Assembly (NCBI RefSeq): GCF_918797505.1 | Contig: NC_092801.1 | Span: forward strand, 4,588,001 to 4,652,000 | Length of the DNA: 64,000 nt | Source: Bemisia tabaci | Lineage: Eukaryota; Arthropoda; Insecta; Hemiptera; Aleyrodidae | Direction of reading: 5' to 3' | Part shown: positions 34,440-46,420 of the stretch, piece by piece | How the letters are laid out: every line of letters starts with the position of its first letter | Numbering within the stretch: position 1 is the stretch's first letter | Made by a program: the position numbers and the translations under genes | The notes under the pieces: generated by a model | Seen by the model: the letters and a program-made list of their open reading frames with translations, nothing else | Told to the model about the DNA's origin: nothing | The model's database searches: none

Positions 34440-34906
34440 CGATATAATCGAAAGAAAGCTTGTGTTGAATGTGTGGCAACCTCTACCACCCCATACATTT
34501 ACAATTTGGTAAAATGCTGTAACTGCCTGAATCATGGGCACCGCTCTGAATTCAATGGCAATCGGATATGTAAAAGCCAACCCCGATGTCACAAATGTGC
34601 CGAAATCCATGCAGCCCATGATATATGCCCAAACCAAGTAAAGTGCTATCACTGTCAACAAGCCCACCTTACATTCTCTAATACCTGCCCTGAATTGATA
34701 AAACAAAAAGTGATTAAACAAATTATGTCTTCCGAAAACCTCTCTTTTGAAGAAGCTTCTAAAGTACAGAAAATAAAAGAAGAACACTCTCAATCATTAG
34801 ATTTAGCAGCCCGTTTAGTAGTTATACAGACTAAATTGAAAGAAGGACAACCTTTTGATATTAATAAACTTAATATTGGTAATTTCCCGCTTTTAAAAAA
34901 TAAATA
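34440..34906 (+). pseudogene. Non-LTR retrotransposon gag (ORF1), 5' part
   Basis: The frame holds three zinc-knuckle-like motifs: CCNCLNHGH with a late Cys, CHKCAEIH with a late Cys, and CYHCQQAHLTFSNTC. These are followed by an acidic/basic helical region with KQIMSSENLSFEEASKVQ. This pattern is typical of ORF1 of jockey/CR1-type non-LTR elements of insects, which packages element RNA. The N-terminus appears truncated. The frame is cut at 34906 by the giant palindrome and resumes at 36900 in the same phase. No reverse transcriptase is nearby. Confidence 0.75.
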
Positions 34907-36897
34907 CAGGGTTATTCAAAAGTTACGCACCACTGGCCATAACTTTAGTTCTAATTATGATATCGATTTGCGGTTTGTGGCGTCCTTCCTCATATCGAGG
35001 GGGAAACTTTTTGAGGTACTTTCCAGTTCTTCACCCCCCTAGGGGGAGGGGGGGCGGGGGGCAACTCAAAAATTTCAAATGGCAACCCCCATCATGCGAT
35101 ACATCGTTAGAAAGAGCATGAAAAAATAAAATTTTTAGCGCAAACCGGAAGTCGATCTGACCCCCCTATCAAAAGTTAGGGGGGTCCAAAGGTTATTTAG
35201 GGGGTCCGTACCTTCATTTTTTAGAGTAGCTTCGGCGGCTCTTGGACATACCATTTCTCTTTTCAAAGAGTCCTCGAATACTCTAAGTCTGATACCGAAG
35301 TCTTCATATTGCCCACGGGCCACCACAGGCTCCCCGAAGGGGAGGGGGGATGGGCCTGTTACAATGAAAAATTGCATTAAAATACGAAAAGTCACAGAAG
35401 TGCTTCAAACTTAGCATCAAATCCGAGTGGAAGTTCTTGCCAATGTTAACGCAAACGCAGCCTGCGAGTTTAAAGTGAGTTTTCAAAACTCTTAGCCCCC
35501 TGCCCCCCTCATTTTTGGTTGCAGAGCGGGTAAAAACCGGGAATTCACTACAAATAATGCCCGAAACTAATGTCCAACTTGAGAAGGACCCTTGAAACGT
35601 TGCGACCAGTCGGAGCATTGACATAAAGGGACTGCCGCCCCCTTAAAGTACGGAAACATCCATAAAACCCTAGCTGCCCCCCTCATTTTTCGTTGCGGAG
35701 CGGGTAAAAACCGGGAAAATCGCCAGAAATGATGCCTGAAACCACTGTAGAACTTGACGCGGACCCTTGAGACGTTGCGCACAGTCGGAGAACTGCAACA
35801 CAGGAACTGCCGCGCACTTTAAGGATGGAATCATCCATAAAACCCTTCGCTGCCCCCCTCTTTTTTCGTTGCAGAGCAGGTAAGAACCGGGAAATTCGCC
35901 AGAAATGATGCCCCGGTTCTTACCTGCTCTGCAACGAAAAAAGAGGGGGGCAGCGAAGGGTTTTATGGATGATTCCATCCTTAAAGTGCGCGGCAGTTCC
36001 TGTGTTGCAGTTCTCCGACTGTGCGCAACGTCTCAAGGGTCCGCGTCAAGTTCTACAGTGGTTTCAGGCATCATTTCTGGCGATTTTCCCGGTTTTTACC
36101 CGCTCCGCAACGAAAAATGAGGGGGGCAGCTAGGGTTTTATGGATGTTTCCGTACTTTAAGGGGGCGGCAGTCCCTTTATGTCAATGCTCCGACTGGTCG
36201 CAACGTTTCAAGGGTCCTTCTCAAGTTGGACATTAGTTTCGGGCATTATTTGTAGTGAATTCCCGGTTTTTACCCGCTCTGCAACCAAAAATGAGGGGGG
36301 CAGGGGGCTAAGAGTTTTGAAAACTCACTTTAAACTCGCAGGCTGCGTTTGCGTTAACATTGGCAAGAACTTCCACTCGGATTTGATGCTAAGTTTGAAG
36401 CACTTCTGTGACTTTTCGTATTTTAATGCAATTTTTCATTGTAACAGGCCCATCCCCCCCCCCCCTTCGGGGAGCCTGTGGTGGCCCGTGGGCAATATGA
36501 AGACTTCGGTATCAGACTTAGAGTATTCGAGGACTCTTTGAAAAGAGAAATGGTATGTCCAAGAGCCGCCGAAGCTACTCTAAAAAATGAAGGTACGGAC
36601 CCCCTAAATAACCTTTGGACCCCCCTAACTTTTGATAGGGGGGTCAGATCGACTTCCGGTTTGCGCTAAAAATTTTATTTTTTCATGCTCTTTCTAACGA
36701 TGTATCGCATGATGGGGGTTGCCATTTGAAATTTTTGAGTTGCCCCCCGCCCCCCCTCCCCCTAGGGGGGTGAAGAACTGGAAAGTACCTCAAAAAGTTT
36801 CCCCCTCGATATGAGGAAGGACGCCACAAACCGCAAATCGATATCATAATTAGAACTAAAGTTATGGCCAGTGGTGCGTAACTTTTGAATAACCCTG
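34907..36897. mobile_element. 1,991-bp giant palindrome with mariner-like MITE ends
   Basis: The ends are CAGGGTTATTCAAAAGTTAC and GTAACTTTTGAATAACCCTG, flanked by TA on both sides. The arms (34907-35891 and 35912-36896) of about 985 bp are almost identical inverted copies around a 20-base loop (35892-35911). Each arm contains repeated blocks such as GTTGC(G/A)GAGCGGGTAAAAACC. Duplicate open frames on opposite strands are mirror images, not genes. The ends match the 13173 and 24941 MITEs. Confidence 0.92.
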
Positions 36898-36899
36898 TA

Positions 36900-37140
36900 T
36901 AATCAATTAGAAACAGTTGGAACTGATAATAACGAGAAACACCAATACACTATCGATGATTTGCGTAGACCCTACTCAGATATAGTTTCTTCCCCGTCAC
37001 CCACTCGTAAAAAAACCAAACAATCTTTAGAAGAGAATTTCCCCTCTGAACAATGGCTGAGTAATTATCATAGCCAAATCCCTAGAAACGTAACTAATAA
37101 TACAGAAATAGAACCTAAGAAAGGGCTCTGGCCTATACCC
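36900..37140 (+). pseudogene. Non-LTR retrotransposon gag (ORF1), 3' part
   Basis: Continuation of the 34440-34906 frame beyond the palindrome's TA duplication. It encodes a polar, Ser/Thr/Lys-rich C-terminal region (DDLRRPYSDIVSSPSPTRKK). It is cut at 37140 where half of a CACTGG MITE begins. Composition and frame agree with the 5' part. Confidence 0.65.
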
Positions 37141-37267
37141 TTAAATTAAGAGGCTTGGTTCTTGATTTAAGCTAGATTCTGATTGAATCAAGAGTACTTT
37201 TTCTTGTCGATGTTTTTAAGAGCCAGGACTCTAGATCCAATGTGTTTCCCCCCCCCCCCCCCCAGTG
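37141..37267. mobile_element. CACTGG MITE, right half with poly-C
   Basis: Begins mid-element at AAATTAAGAGGCTTGGTTC and ends with about 16 C then CCAGTG. The left half is lost. Confidence 0.8.
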
Positions 37268-37619
37268 TAGATTAAGTATTTGTAAAATAGAAGGAGAAGT
37301 TGAGCGATTTTAAAAACACTGTAATCGCGCTGGTCCCAGTTCGCTAAATGAGATCCAAATAATCTATTCAATTTTCGGGAAGGTCCGGACTGCTAAATTG
37401 TTTGGCTCTTGGCGTTTCCTCGCACTAATCCCCGACTCGGAATTTCTCCTTAAGAAGCCACCAACGACCCACCCGGCAGTTAATCGAATTAACCAAGACC
37501 ACCCCCCCCCCCCCCGACTTAACTAGGATCTCTTCTAATAATGCCAAAGTCATCTCGCCGAGGCCATCCAAGGCGAACGAAAGCCAAGCCCTACAAAACG
37601 CAGACCACTGGGATGAATC

Positions 37620-38000
37620 ATTTCATGAAGAATAAGAATTTGGAGTTACAAGGATAAAATATCGCGTGAAATTTTATGAAATTGTCCTTTGAAATCTCAA
37701 TAATTTTAATTTCAGCCTATTTTCGATGATATCCAGAAAACTTCCTGATATTTCACGTAGAATTTCAAGTGAAGAATACGTGAACTTTCACTGCTCTCTC
37801 CGGTTGTTGATGGAAAATTTCATGAAAAATGAGGATGTAAAACAAGGATGAAATTTCGCATGAAATTTTCCTTTAATATAGTAGAAATCTCAATAGTTTT
37901 AATGTCAGCCTATTTTCCATGATATTGCAAAAACTTAATGAATTTCACGTGGAATTTCAGGTGAAAAATACGTGAAATTTCACCGTAATCACTGCTCTCT
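37620..38000. repeat. Tandem duplication, ~190-bp units
   Basis: Two units share GCGTGAAATTTTATGAAATT-like, AATTTTAATTTCAGCCTATTTTC and GGAATTTCA(A/G)GTGAA blocks and end in CACTGCTCTCTCCG. Rich in GAAATTTCATGAAA-type palindromes. No gene. Confidence 0.55.
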
Positions 38001-39179
38001 CCGCACTCTGAGAGTATAGTCCAAACGACGGGATCAATAATTTGTAACACGGTGGGAGGATTCAAGCGATAGGAGCAAAAAACCGACAAGCAACTATTCG
38101 GCCTTTGGAGTAAGCATACGGTATCAAGTTAAATTGAAGGCGTTTTTAATTGGACGCCGTTCCTCGGCTCAAGGACACGAGCTCCGGCGCGGCGTTAGGT
38201 CATATTTCTTCGGACGTATTTCTTCCAAACGGAACTATGTGCATCATGACGTGAGCCCTGTTGAGCATGTATTCTTATGGGTCTCGTGGCTCATGTCTTA
38301 ATGCACATAGTTTCGTTTGGCAGAGAACGACTTGTTCTCGTTTGTCCATTTGTAGAAAGTCCAACACTTCTCCCACCTTCTTCCTTAAATAAAAAATTGT
38401 ATTCATTACGTTTGGAAACCGCTTCAAACGGAACTTTTTCGCACGTCTAAGGTGGGAAAGAAAGGTCATGTTCAGCTCGTTGGTCGCGGAGGATAAATCG
38501 TATTTCTGCGTTAAAGTTGCTCTCTACTCTACCCAAGTGCCTTCTCCTTATCTTGCAGTAACTTGTTTATTCTCCATACAAACTTTCCTAGTTTTACTTC
38601 CTGTATAAGTGGATAATCGGGTTTTACATTTTGTTTCTGGTTTGTGTTCCATTCCAACACTTCTCCCTCCTTCATTGTATGTTTTAAATATTAAATTTTG
38701 TTCATTACTTTTGGAAACTGCTTCAAAAGGAATAGGGTATGCCCTTCATTCATATTGAAATTGAATGCTATTGAACGAAGCGAAGATTGATTAGACAGCC
38801 AGCTCAAAGTGAACTCACTTTGGCGTTGAACGGCAATCACTATAAAATAGCGTGAAATAGGTATATTTTTATTCCAGGCTTCAGACCCTTTGAAATTTAG
38901 ATTCTTCGCCAAGTAATTCAAAAAACGAACTAAGTTTGAAGTCTCTCAAGTGCATTTGCTATGCACTTTAAAACATTTTTAAAGACTTAAATTCGAAGTA
39001 CATAATCGGTCATCTGCATCACGGGCGGGACTGCTTTAGAATTAACTGTCGGTAAAAATAGGGTTGTTTCACAGTTTTTTCAGTTATATTCATGAGAATT
39101 CTGTAATGTAATTTCTTATTAATAACAGGTTCATGAGTCCCGCTTTACTCAAAAAGTACATTGCACTCCCACTTTAAAA

Positions 39180-39314
39180 TGGACTACATTTTGCAATTTG
39201 AAACTACAAATTCTAGCCCAGTTTAAAAACAACGTATGGGCCATTTGTTTCCCTATGCATATAAGAGTTTTTCTAGAGGAGCCAGAATAGTTCCAAATTG
39301 CAAAATGCAGTCCA
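39180..39314. mobile_element. Short TGGACTGCATTTTGCAA MITE (copy 4)
   Basis: Starts TGGACTACATTTTGCAATTT and ends AAATTGCAAAATGCAGTCCA. Confidence 0.8.
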
Positions 39315-39968
39315 AATATCACAAGAAAAACGTCCTTGCCATTAGTTTTCCCTGGAATGGATAACCAAGACCAATACTGCCGTGCTAAGGGGTAATTGTA
39401 AGCACACGCCAAATTTCCTCTTACATAATATTTATTTTTGAAAAATATTCACCAATTTTCTTTGACATTCGTGATATATTGAGGGAAATTGGCAACACGT
39501 GAAGGCTCATAGGACGTCCTTTCATAGTACGCCAGAAAACCACACCCTTCATGTAACGTGGTACCAAGTTATCCTGGCACAATCATAGCAGAAGAAATCA
39601 TGTAAATTGCGTCCCGAGTTTCCAATTAAAACGCACTTGAATAACAAGATCCATTTTTACTTGCCGACGGCCGTAGACCGTGCAACGGTATGGGACACTA
39701 AAAGAACAACAGTGGCAATATTGCTGCAAAAAAGGGGTTTGCGTGCGGTCGGGAACTCTTCCGGCGTGCACGCAAAATGCAATTTCTCCGGCACGCGAGT
39801 AAAATAAGCCACCGGGGGCAACGCGGAAGGCTTCGCCATTAATGCAAGGAACAGGAACCATTCCGTCTTTCAACGTTGAAATACCTTATTACGACATGCA
39901 TGTTTATGTTCGGTGCCTTACCTATAATAACACAAGATTAGTGATATCGGAGTGAGCAGTGCCGAGGC

Positions 39969-40095
39969 GTGAATGATCGACTATCGATATTTTCCCTTTT
40001 GAAGCAATGGTAAAGAATCGATTGTTAAGGTATTCGTTGCGGACACCCTGTTTATCGATCCTTTTCCATGGGTTTCAATGGTAGATCAATCGACA
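39969..40095. repeat. ATCGAT-rich inverted repeat
   Basis: TGATCGACTATCGATATTTTC and GATCCTTTTCCATGG...GTAGATCAATCGAC form imperfect arms with AAGAATCGATTGTTAAGG inside. Related to about 27790-27890 and 9080-9180. Confidence 0.5.
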
Positions 40096-41024
40096 GAGCG
40101 GGAAGCAAGCTACGCCAATGGGAGTGCGGAGAAATACGTCTCGGTCGTAAGTGTTGGTGGTCTCGATGGACTACCCTCTGGGAAACCGACGAGTGGAGAG
40201 TGGGATTTTTAACAGCGTACGGAGAAAATGCACTTAAATTTGCACGAAAATCTGCACAGCCATTTTCGTGTAAAAAATATTAAATCACCCCATTAAATTT
40301 GGAAATACCTATGGCTTGGCTCCATTCTGTTTAACGCGGTTCATTTTGGTGTCCTTTGTCCTAGCGTCGCCGGTTTGTCATCTCCTTCACATGTCCGCGC
40401 ATTTACAACAGAATGGACCACTAGACAAGGTACGAATTTAAGGATTCTGATGCATGTTTCTTGATCAGAATTTCACTTGAAACACGATTCTTGCATCGAA
40501 AGTTACCGAAATCATTTCATATCCAAGATATTAACATTTTTAAATTACATTGGTTATGGGCAATTTGAATTGCCCGATCACACGAAACTCAATACTCTAC
40601 GTTAGTCCAATCGCCTACTACAACAGTTTCGGTAGGCTTCTCAATACAGCACTGTTCATTTCCCACCCTGTGTTGTTCAAACTATAAAAAACTTGCTACA
40701 GCTGTGCCAAAGCGTCAAGACTGAGGTTGCTAAATTTTTACATCGCAGAGAGTGTCATGGTAATGTTTCGTGTGCGGTTTGACTCACGTAGACTATTGAG
40801 TTTTCATGAGCGGAAGGTTTGAATTCACGCGTCAAGAAACATTAAATATATCGGTTAGGAGTTTATTTCAGTAATTTTCGTCGGGCAAATCGTGTTCTAC
40901 GTAAAATTTTGGTTAAGAAAAGGGTAAAGGAATGCTGAACTTCGTACCTTGTCTTGTGGTCCATTTACAGCATTAACTTAAGAAGCCGGCTGACCTGACC
41001 TGACCCGTTGTTTCCGTTTTGCAG

Positions 41025-41483
41025 GGGTTCCACCAGCGGTACCTGCCGTTCCAGGCGGCGCCGACGTGCATCGTCCCTTTGGGCGTCAACGCCAAGGACA
41101 TCCGGGGCCCGAACCACGAGTACATCATGAACGACGACCCGTGCGTCAAGTACCGCGACAACCTCTACTCCAAGAAGAACCGACAGCGGCGACTGGACTG
41201 CCGCAAGGCCGCCGACCGGATGTGGGCGGCCGTGAGCAAGGCCAAGCTCAACTGTCTTGACATCTACCACGGGCAGTGCATCCGCAACGACGCCACCGGC
41301 ATGGGCGCCTGCTACGTCCTCGTCCGCCGGGCCCGCTACCCCAACTCCTTCTTCCTCGTCCTCCTAGACTCCTACTGCAAGAGGCTCCGGCTCCAGGCCT
41401 CCAACAACATCGACCCCCCCGTCAACGCCAGCAACGCCGTCAACCCCGACGATAACACCGACGCTGGCGACGATGATTATTGA
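41025..41483 (+). CDS. Secreted six-cysteine protein, module 2 (terminal exon)
   Basis: Acceptor GTTTCCGTTTTGCAG|GGG, entered in phase 0; 152 codons then TGA. The core cysteines are spaced C-x18-C-x17-C-x7-C-x10-C-x21-C, with DDPC, RRLDCRKAA, HGQC, ATGMGAC and a FFLVLLDSYC end. An extra upstream cysteine (APTCIVP) aligns with the first residue of module 3. The C-terminus is acidic and Asn/Asp-rich, ending DAGDDDY. It is GC-rich with C/G-ending codons. There is no ATG with a signal peptide in or just before the exon, so it needs a leader exon; the only one seen is at 12820, in compatible phase. Family unknown; secretion is inferred from its relatives. Confidence 0.82.
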   Translation, partial: GFHQRYLPFQAAPTCIVPLGVNAKDIRGPNHEYIMNDDPCVKYRDNLYSKKNRQRRLDCRKAADRMWAAVSKAKLNCLDIYHGQCIRNDATGMGACYVLVRRARYPNSFFLVLLDSYCKRLRLQASNNIDPPVNASNAVNPDDNTDAGDDDY

Positions 41484-41569
41484 GGGGCGGATGCACCTGC
41501 GCGCTACACGCGCGTCTTGGCCCGGAAAGCAGGATGCGATCCTACTTCGAGCGAGTTGCTACTCGGCTA

Positions 41570-41797
41570 TACTGGAAAAAAAAACACATTGGATCTAGAG
41601 TCCAGATTCTTAACACATCGACAAGAAAAAGGACTCTTGATTCAATCAGATTTAAGCTTAAATCGAGAACCAAGCCTCTTAATTTGAGCGGATTTCCTTT
41701 CGATTTAAGCTTAAATCTGATGAATCAAGTGTCCTTTTTCTTGTCAATGTTTTCAAGTGTCTGGACTCTAGATCCAATGTGTTTTTTTTTTCCAGTG
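41570..41797. mobile_element. CACTGG MITE in the 3' flank of module 2
   Basis: Starts TACTGGAAAA (first base changed) and ends TTCCAGTG, with TA on both sides (41568-41569, 41798-41799). It begins 87 bases after the module 2 stop, so it probably lies in the 3' UTR. AATAAA at about 42125 could be the poly(A) signal. Confidence 0.8.
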
Positions 41798-42129
41798 TAC
41801 GAAGATTGCCGAACACGGCTGAAGGACTACTCGCCGCTCAAAACGCGCGTCTAGCTCGCAAATGTATCTGCCTCTTTAACCTTCGGTGAATCGAAAACAA
41901 AGGGAAAACCAGAGCAGCAGTTTGATTAGGGGTCACGTGGCACCCTCTACTTTCACGAGTCCTCTCTGAATGGCCAATCCGCTTGGTGCCCACTTTCCAG
42001 GGTTCTGATGGAATATAATACGGGACTCATTTTTCATCGAGAATATCTTGAAAAAAGGAACAATTAGTGCGTCGGAAATAATAGAAATCAATTCTCAATA
42101 ATTTTCTGAAGAGATTCACGGGCAATAAA

Positions 42130-45100
42130 TGACATTTTCTTCTCAAACACACCGAACAATTCGACCGGGAATTTTGTGGAATTACAAAACCAAGTTTCCC
42201 ATTCCAAATTGAAAAAAAAAAATCCATTCCCAGGTCGAACTGTTTGGTGTGTTAGAGAAACACACGCTATGAACTACCCAAGAATCTCTTCTCAAAAACA
42301 TGGAGAATTAGTTTCTGTAACCTCCGACGTATAAATCTTTCCTAACTCGAGGTATTTTCAACGAAAAATGAACCCCGTGTTATTTTGCTGAAAGGGCACC
42401 AGGCGGATCAGCCAATCAGCGACGACTCGTAAAGGTAGGGGGTGCCGCTCGACCCCGCAAATCAAATTCCTGCTTTTGTATTCTCTTTGGTGTCCAGAAA
42501 GTCCATAAGGTTATTAGAGAGAAAACGTCACTGCAACATAAAATCCTCAGACACTAAGTTTTAGGACCTCGCACACTAAGATTAATGAAATTAGTAAATT
42601 TTTCTGTAGCTGCATCCCAGTTTGATAGTTTCCTTCGCATTAAAATAAAGTCACTGTGATCTGGAAAAAACACTGCCTCCAAAATAGGCCGACTAAAAAC
42701 CTACACCGCTCGGGCTATCAATGTTGCCACGAGCTCCTTGCTCCCTCTCGGCTGAAATGTTCGAGGAAATTTTTGATCATAGCGGCATTCTTGTTGTTTT
42801 AACAATAGTCAATAATTTATATTTTCACGAGAAAAAAGTAATGTCTACCCATAATAATGATACTTGGTACTGGGAAGGAAACAAATTAATTTTCGCTTCC
42901 TTACGTGATGAAACTAAATTTTGACAGGATTCGATTCGCAGGTTCAATAAAAGCAATTTTTATCTAAATGAATTGCGCTGTAAACAGGCACTCGGCGTCC
43001 AGAATCATGTAAATATAATTGAATATAATCTTCACACACCATTTTGCGCAAATTTACACGATAGACGTTGTAGCTGAAAAATTCACGCACGACTTGAGTG
43101 GTAATCCAAAACATTTCATTATGTGTACCGACCATTCGTGTTCGTGATGTATTTTGTGGCGCTTGCAGTGTAGCTCAGAATTTACTTTGGTCTCTGTGCC
43201 ATTGTTTAAATTTTAAATCTAATGCATGCGTCTAATTAATCTAAAGATTTTGTATTCTTAAATATCTCGGATTTGATAATGTATAAACATAACATTATAA
43301 AGCGAACATAATATGAATTATATCTATTACACTTGTGACGGTATTTTAGTCCGGCTGCTGTGCATTTCCAATCAAAAGGGCTTCGAATAAAATATAATTT
43401 TTGAATGAGCTGCTTTAATTTTATTTCTAAGGATTCTTTCGGGATTAACCGAGACTTTACCAACTTGGTTGATCGTCTAATTTGAAATTGCGCTGTCTGT
43501 GCTATCAAATTAAGAAGGTGGTAGTACAGAGGAATAGAAAGGAGAAGCGTTCAGAAGCGTGGGACTGAAGGATAACTATTTTCACAATAGTTTCAATTCG
43601 TTTGGACAATTTCAAGGATTTCCAATTGGGCTAACACATTCACAGCCGCATCTATTCAACCTCCCCTTCTCAAGTAAGAATTAGATGTACTAAAGTTAGA
43701 AAGTTACGAACGGAATAATGGCGGCGGTGCCGTCACTTTTGTGAAAATAACTCTCTGCGACAGCTGTGGATATAACGCAGTACAAATAGCTGCATGGATC
43801 CTGGAAGTTTTGCCTCTGCAGTTAAGTCTAAAGAGTTAGATCGCTCGGAAAGTCTTAAGATTCGATTAAAAAGCCTCGTCGGCCATAATTGATAGAAATT
43901 AGGAAAATCTGATCGCTTGGCATGCGATTGACAATGCTCAGTCCTTCAATGCTGCCTTCAGCAGCACCATCACAGATGGAAAAGACTATAGGTTCATTTT
44001 AAGGGTATCTTTCTATCATAAGTCGTGGCAGTCATTAGCCACATTTTCGATGATGGTACTTGACCTGATATTGCCTCTATTGCCGACCTATTGCTTACAC
44101 TCCAAGAACTTTGAATGTAAGTCGACAAAATTATGGACTACCGGATTAAGAAGCATTCAGTTCATTGACAATTCTGAGTTCTTAAATGCTGCTTTCAGCA
44201 GCACAGCCATAGACGAGGAAGAGGGTCACCAAATGAAAGGCCATCTCTACCTATTTATTTATCTATGACCCTCTCATTAGATTCAGAATGTCAAAAATGT
44301 GGCTGCGGTGTATGCTAAGACGAACAGCTCAATTTCAGAGTTTTCTTAAAATCTCTGAATTCTTTCTTTCTTTCCTCTCTTACGTTGGAGAACCCTTCAC
44401 ATACCCTGCCTCTTGTGTAATTAATTATACCACTATAGGTTTTGTCATACCATACATTTTCCCCGTTTTTTCCAACATTTCTCTTGTGCAATTTTATTGG
44501 TAGGCAAAATGTTTCTACAGATCTGGGTGTTTCCATGGAAATTTAAAAACCACTAGTGCGACACACAAAAGAAGGTATGTAGATGTTAAATAATCGAATT
44601 TGGAATGCACTTCTGGCTCTACAAATGCAGTGCTACTTTAACCGAACCCTGAAATTCCATAATAATGTAACGTAACCCTCCAATTTCTTTGTGATTTAAC
44701 ATACGTAACAATTACGTGGACATTCCGTCCATTATTCTGAACAATATGAGGGCCTTCTGCATGCATGCAGTTCCAATCAATTCGTTGGAGAGCCTTTGAT
44801 CACGAACGATGCCAGAAGGGGTGTTTCGCACACTGCAGTCCACTTGGGTGTGTGTGAGAACTCAACGTTTGCCAAGCGCGAACGAAGCTGATGGAGATCG
44901 CGCCTTGGGCGCGGAAATTATGCAAAATGCATAGCAAACAGCTGGTTCTTAGACGGGTGGTTTGGTTTCCCTCAACGACAAAGACGAGTTGGAGCGAGCT
45001 GCATATTAGAAACAACATACGTGCACTGTATTTTGCATAGGAAAATCGTTTTATCGCGTAGAGGGTAAGGAAGCGGCGTGACGTTGAGCTGCATCGCGGC
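42130..45100. other. No gene recognised
   Basis: AT-rich DNA. A 67-codon frame at 42721-42924 has no recognisable feature. A degraded direct duplication around TGCT(G)CCTTCAGCAGCACC lies at about 43930-43975 and 44168-44212. No splice-flanked coding exon and no second signal-peptide exon was found here. Confidence 0.5.
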
Positions 45101-45101
45101 G

Positions 45102-45333
45102 CACAGTGGATCGAGTCAATTGTAGAGGTCGGACATGACATTTTTAACTTAAACTGCAAATTTTGATGTCTAAATCGTCACATTTTCAATTTTGAGGGGT
45201 GCATCAAGAAGAAAATTGCACTAGAAAACCAATGGAACCAATTTTGAAACCCTAAAGTTTGTATAAACGGTGTTATAAGCGTTTAAAGTTTCAAAATTTT
45301 GTCCGACCTCTCCAATTGACTCGATCTATTGTG
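45102..45333. mobile_element. Inverted-repeat element with CGGCG flanks
   Basis: CACAGTGGATCGAGTCAATT left and AATTGACTCGATCTATTGTG right, with GAGGTCGGACA / TGTCCGACCTC inside. CGGCG stands on both sides, a probable target duplication. No ORF. Confidence 0.65.
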
Positions 45334-46126
45334 CGGCGCAGCCTGTAGGAGGAGGAAGCGCTTTGCATATTTATACGGAACTCACGGACTAAATACAGGC
45401 TGTGCATTAGACATCGACCCCGAGGACGTAATTTCAAATTACGGAAGGGGAAGTCGATACTGACAGTTAGTCCTTTACAATATGTATGTTTCAGTGAAGC
45501 GTATTATTTCATCAGAGGTTGTTTACAAGGAAACAACTATGTTACTTGGAAGTAACATTTACAAAAATCAGTTGTCAATAACTGCTGAAATATCACTTTC
45601 ATACAAAATCAAGACCTACTTTCAGCCAATTCACTACAAGTCAGCCAGTGAAAATTGAAAGTTCGAAGAGGAGCAACAAGTTGAATGAATACCACTGAAA
45701 AAAAAAAAAATTGACATATCATTTTGACTTAAAACGTGTTCTTGTCCACACAATTGGGTGTCTGGAGTTAAATCCATGTGTATTCATCTCAACAACAGTT
45801 TTTCCCTGGTAAATTAGGAGGTAGGTAGAATAAATATCGTTATCAACAACCTAACGTAGACGTGGCAGAACATCCAAATTTTCAAGTTCAACCCAGGCAT
45901 TCATTTTTCACAAATGAAATCTCCCTTTAGTTAAACCTTTTATAGGTCCCAAGTAAACCGTGATCTACCAATGGGAAATAAGTGTATGCAGCACATAACC
46001 CAAATTGCGTAAGAGAAAATTCCATTCTCGGTATGCGTTACAGAGGGGGTGTATTGTGATATGCTTGATGATCCGTAGACCGTGTCAAGGTATACAAAAA
46101 TAAACAATCCAAACGGCGTGTAACAA

Positions 46127-46420
46127 GGCTTTTAATCACACATATAAAACCAAAACGTTTCGGCTGAAAACTTAGCCTTCCTCAGTTGGCTAGAACACGA
46201 AAAAAGCATATTTAAAAATCTAAATTCTTGGTACTTGGCTGTAACTTTCGAAACGAGAACCTTTTGAACGACATTCTTCTCTTTTAGAAAGGTAGAGTCA
46301 AGAGCTAAGATTTTAGATTTATAAATTTTGCTTGTTGTCTATATATCTCAGTGAAGAAGGCTGAGTTTTCAGCCGAAACGTTCCGGTATTATTTGTGCTG
46401 TGATGAAAGGCTGCATATCC
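46127..46420. repeat. Foldback with two hammerhead-like motifs
   Basis: On the minus strand at 46157-46185: CTGAGGA-AGGCT...AGCC-GAAAC. On the plus strand at 46351-46379: GTGAAGA-AGGCT...AGCC-GAAAC. The two are inverted copies with about 165 bases between them. They resemble the tail motif of Penelope-like elements. Confidence 0.35.

Noticed and set aside
35135..36669. Several 70-120 residue frames, some identical on opposite strands
   Set aside because: Mirror readings of the two arms of the giant palindrome.
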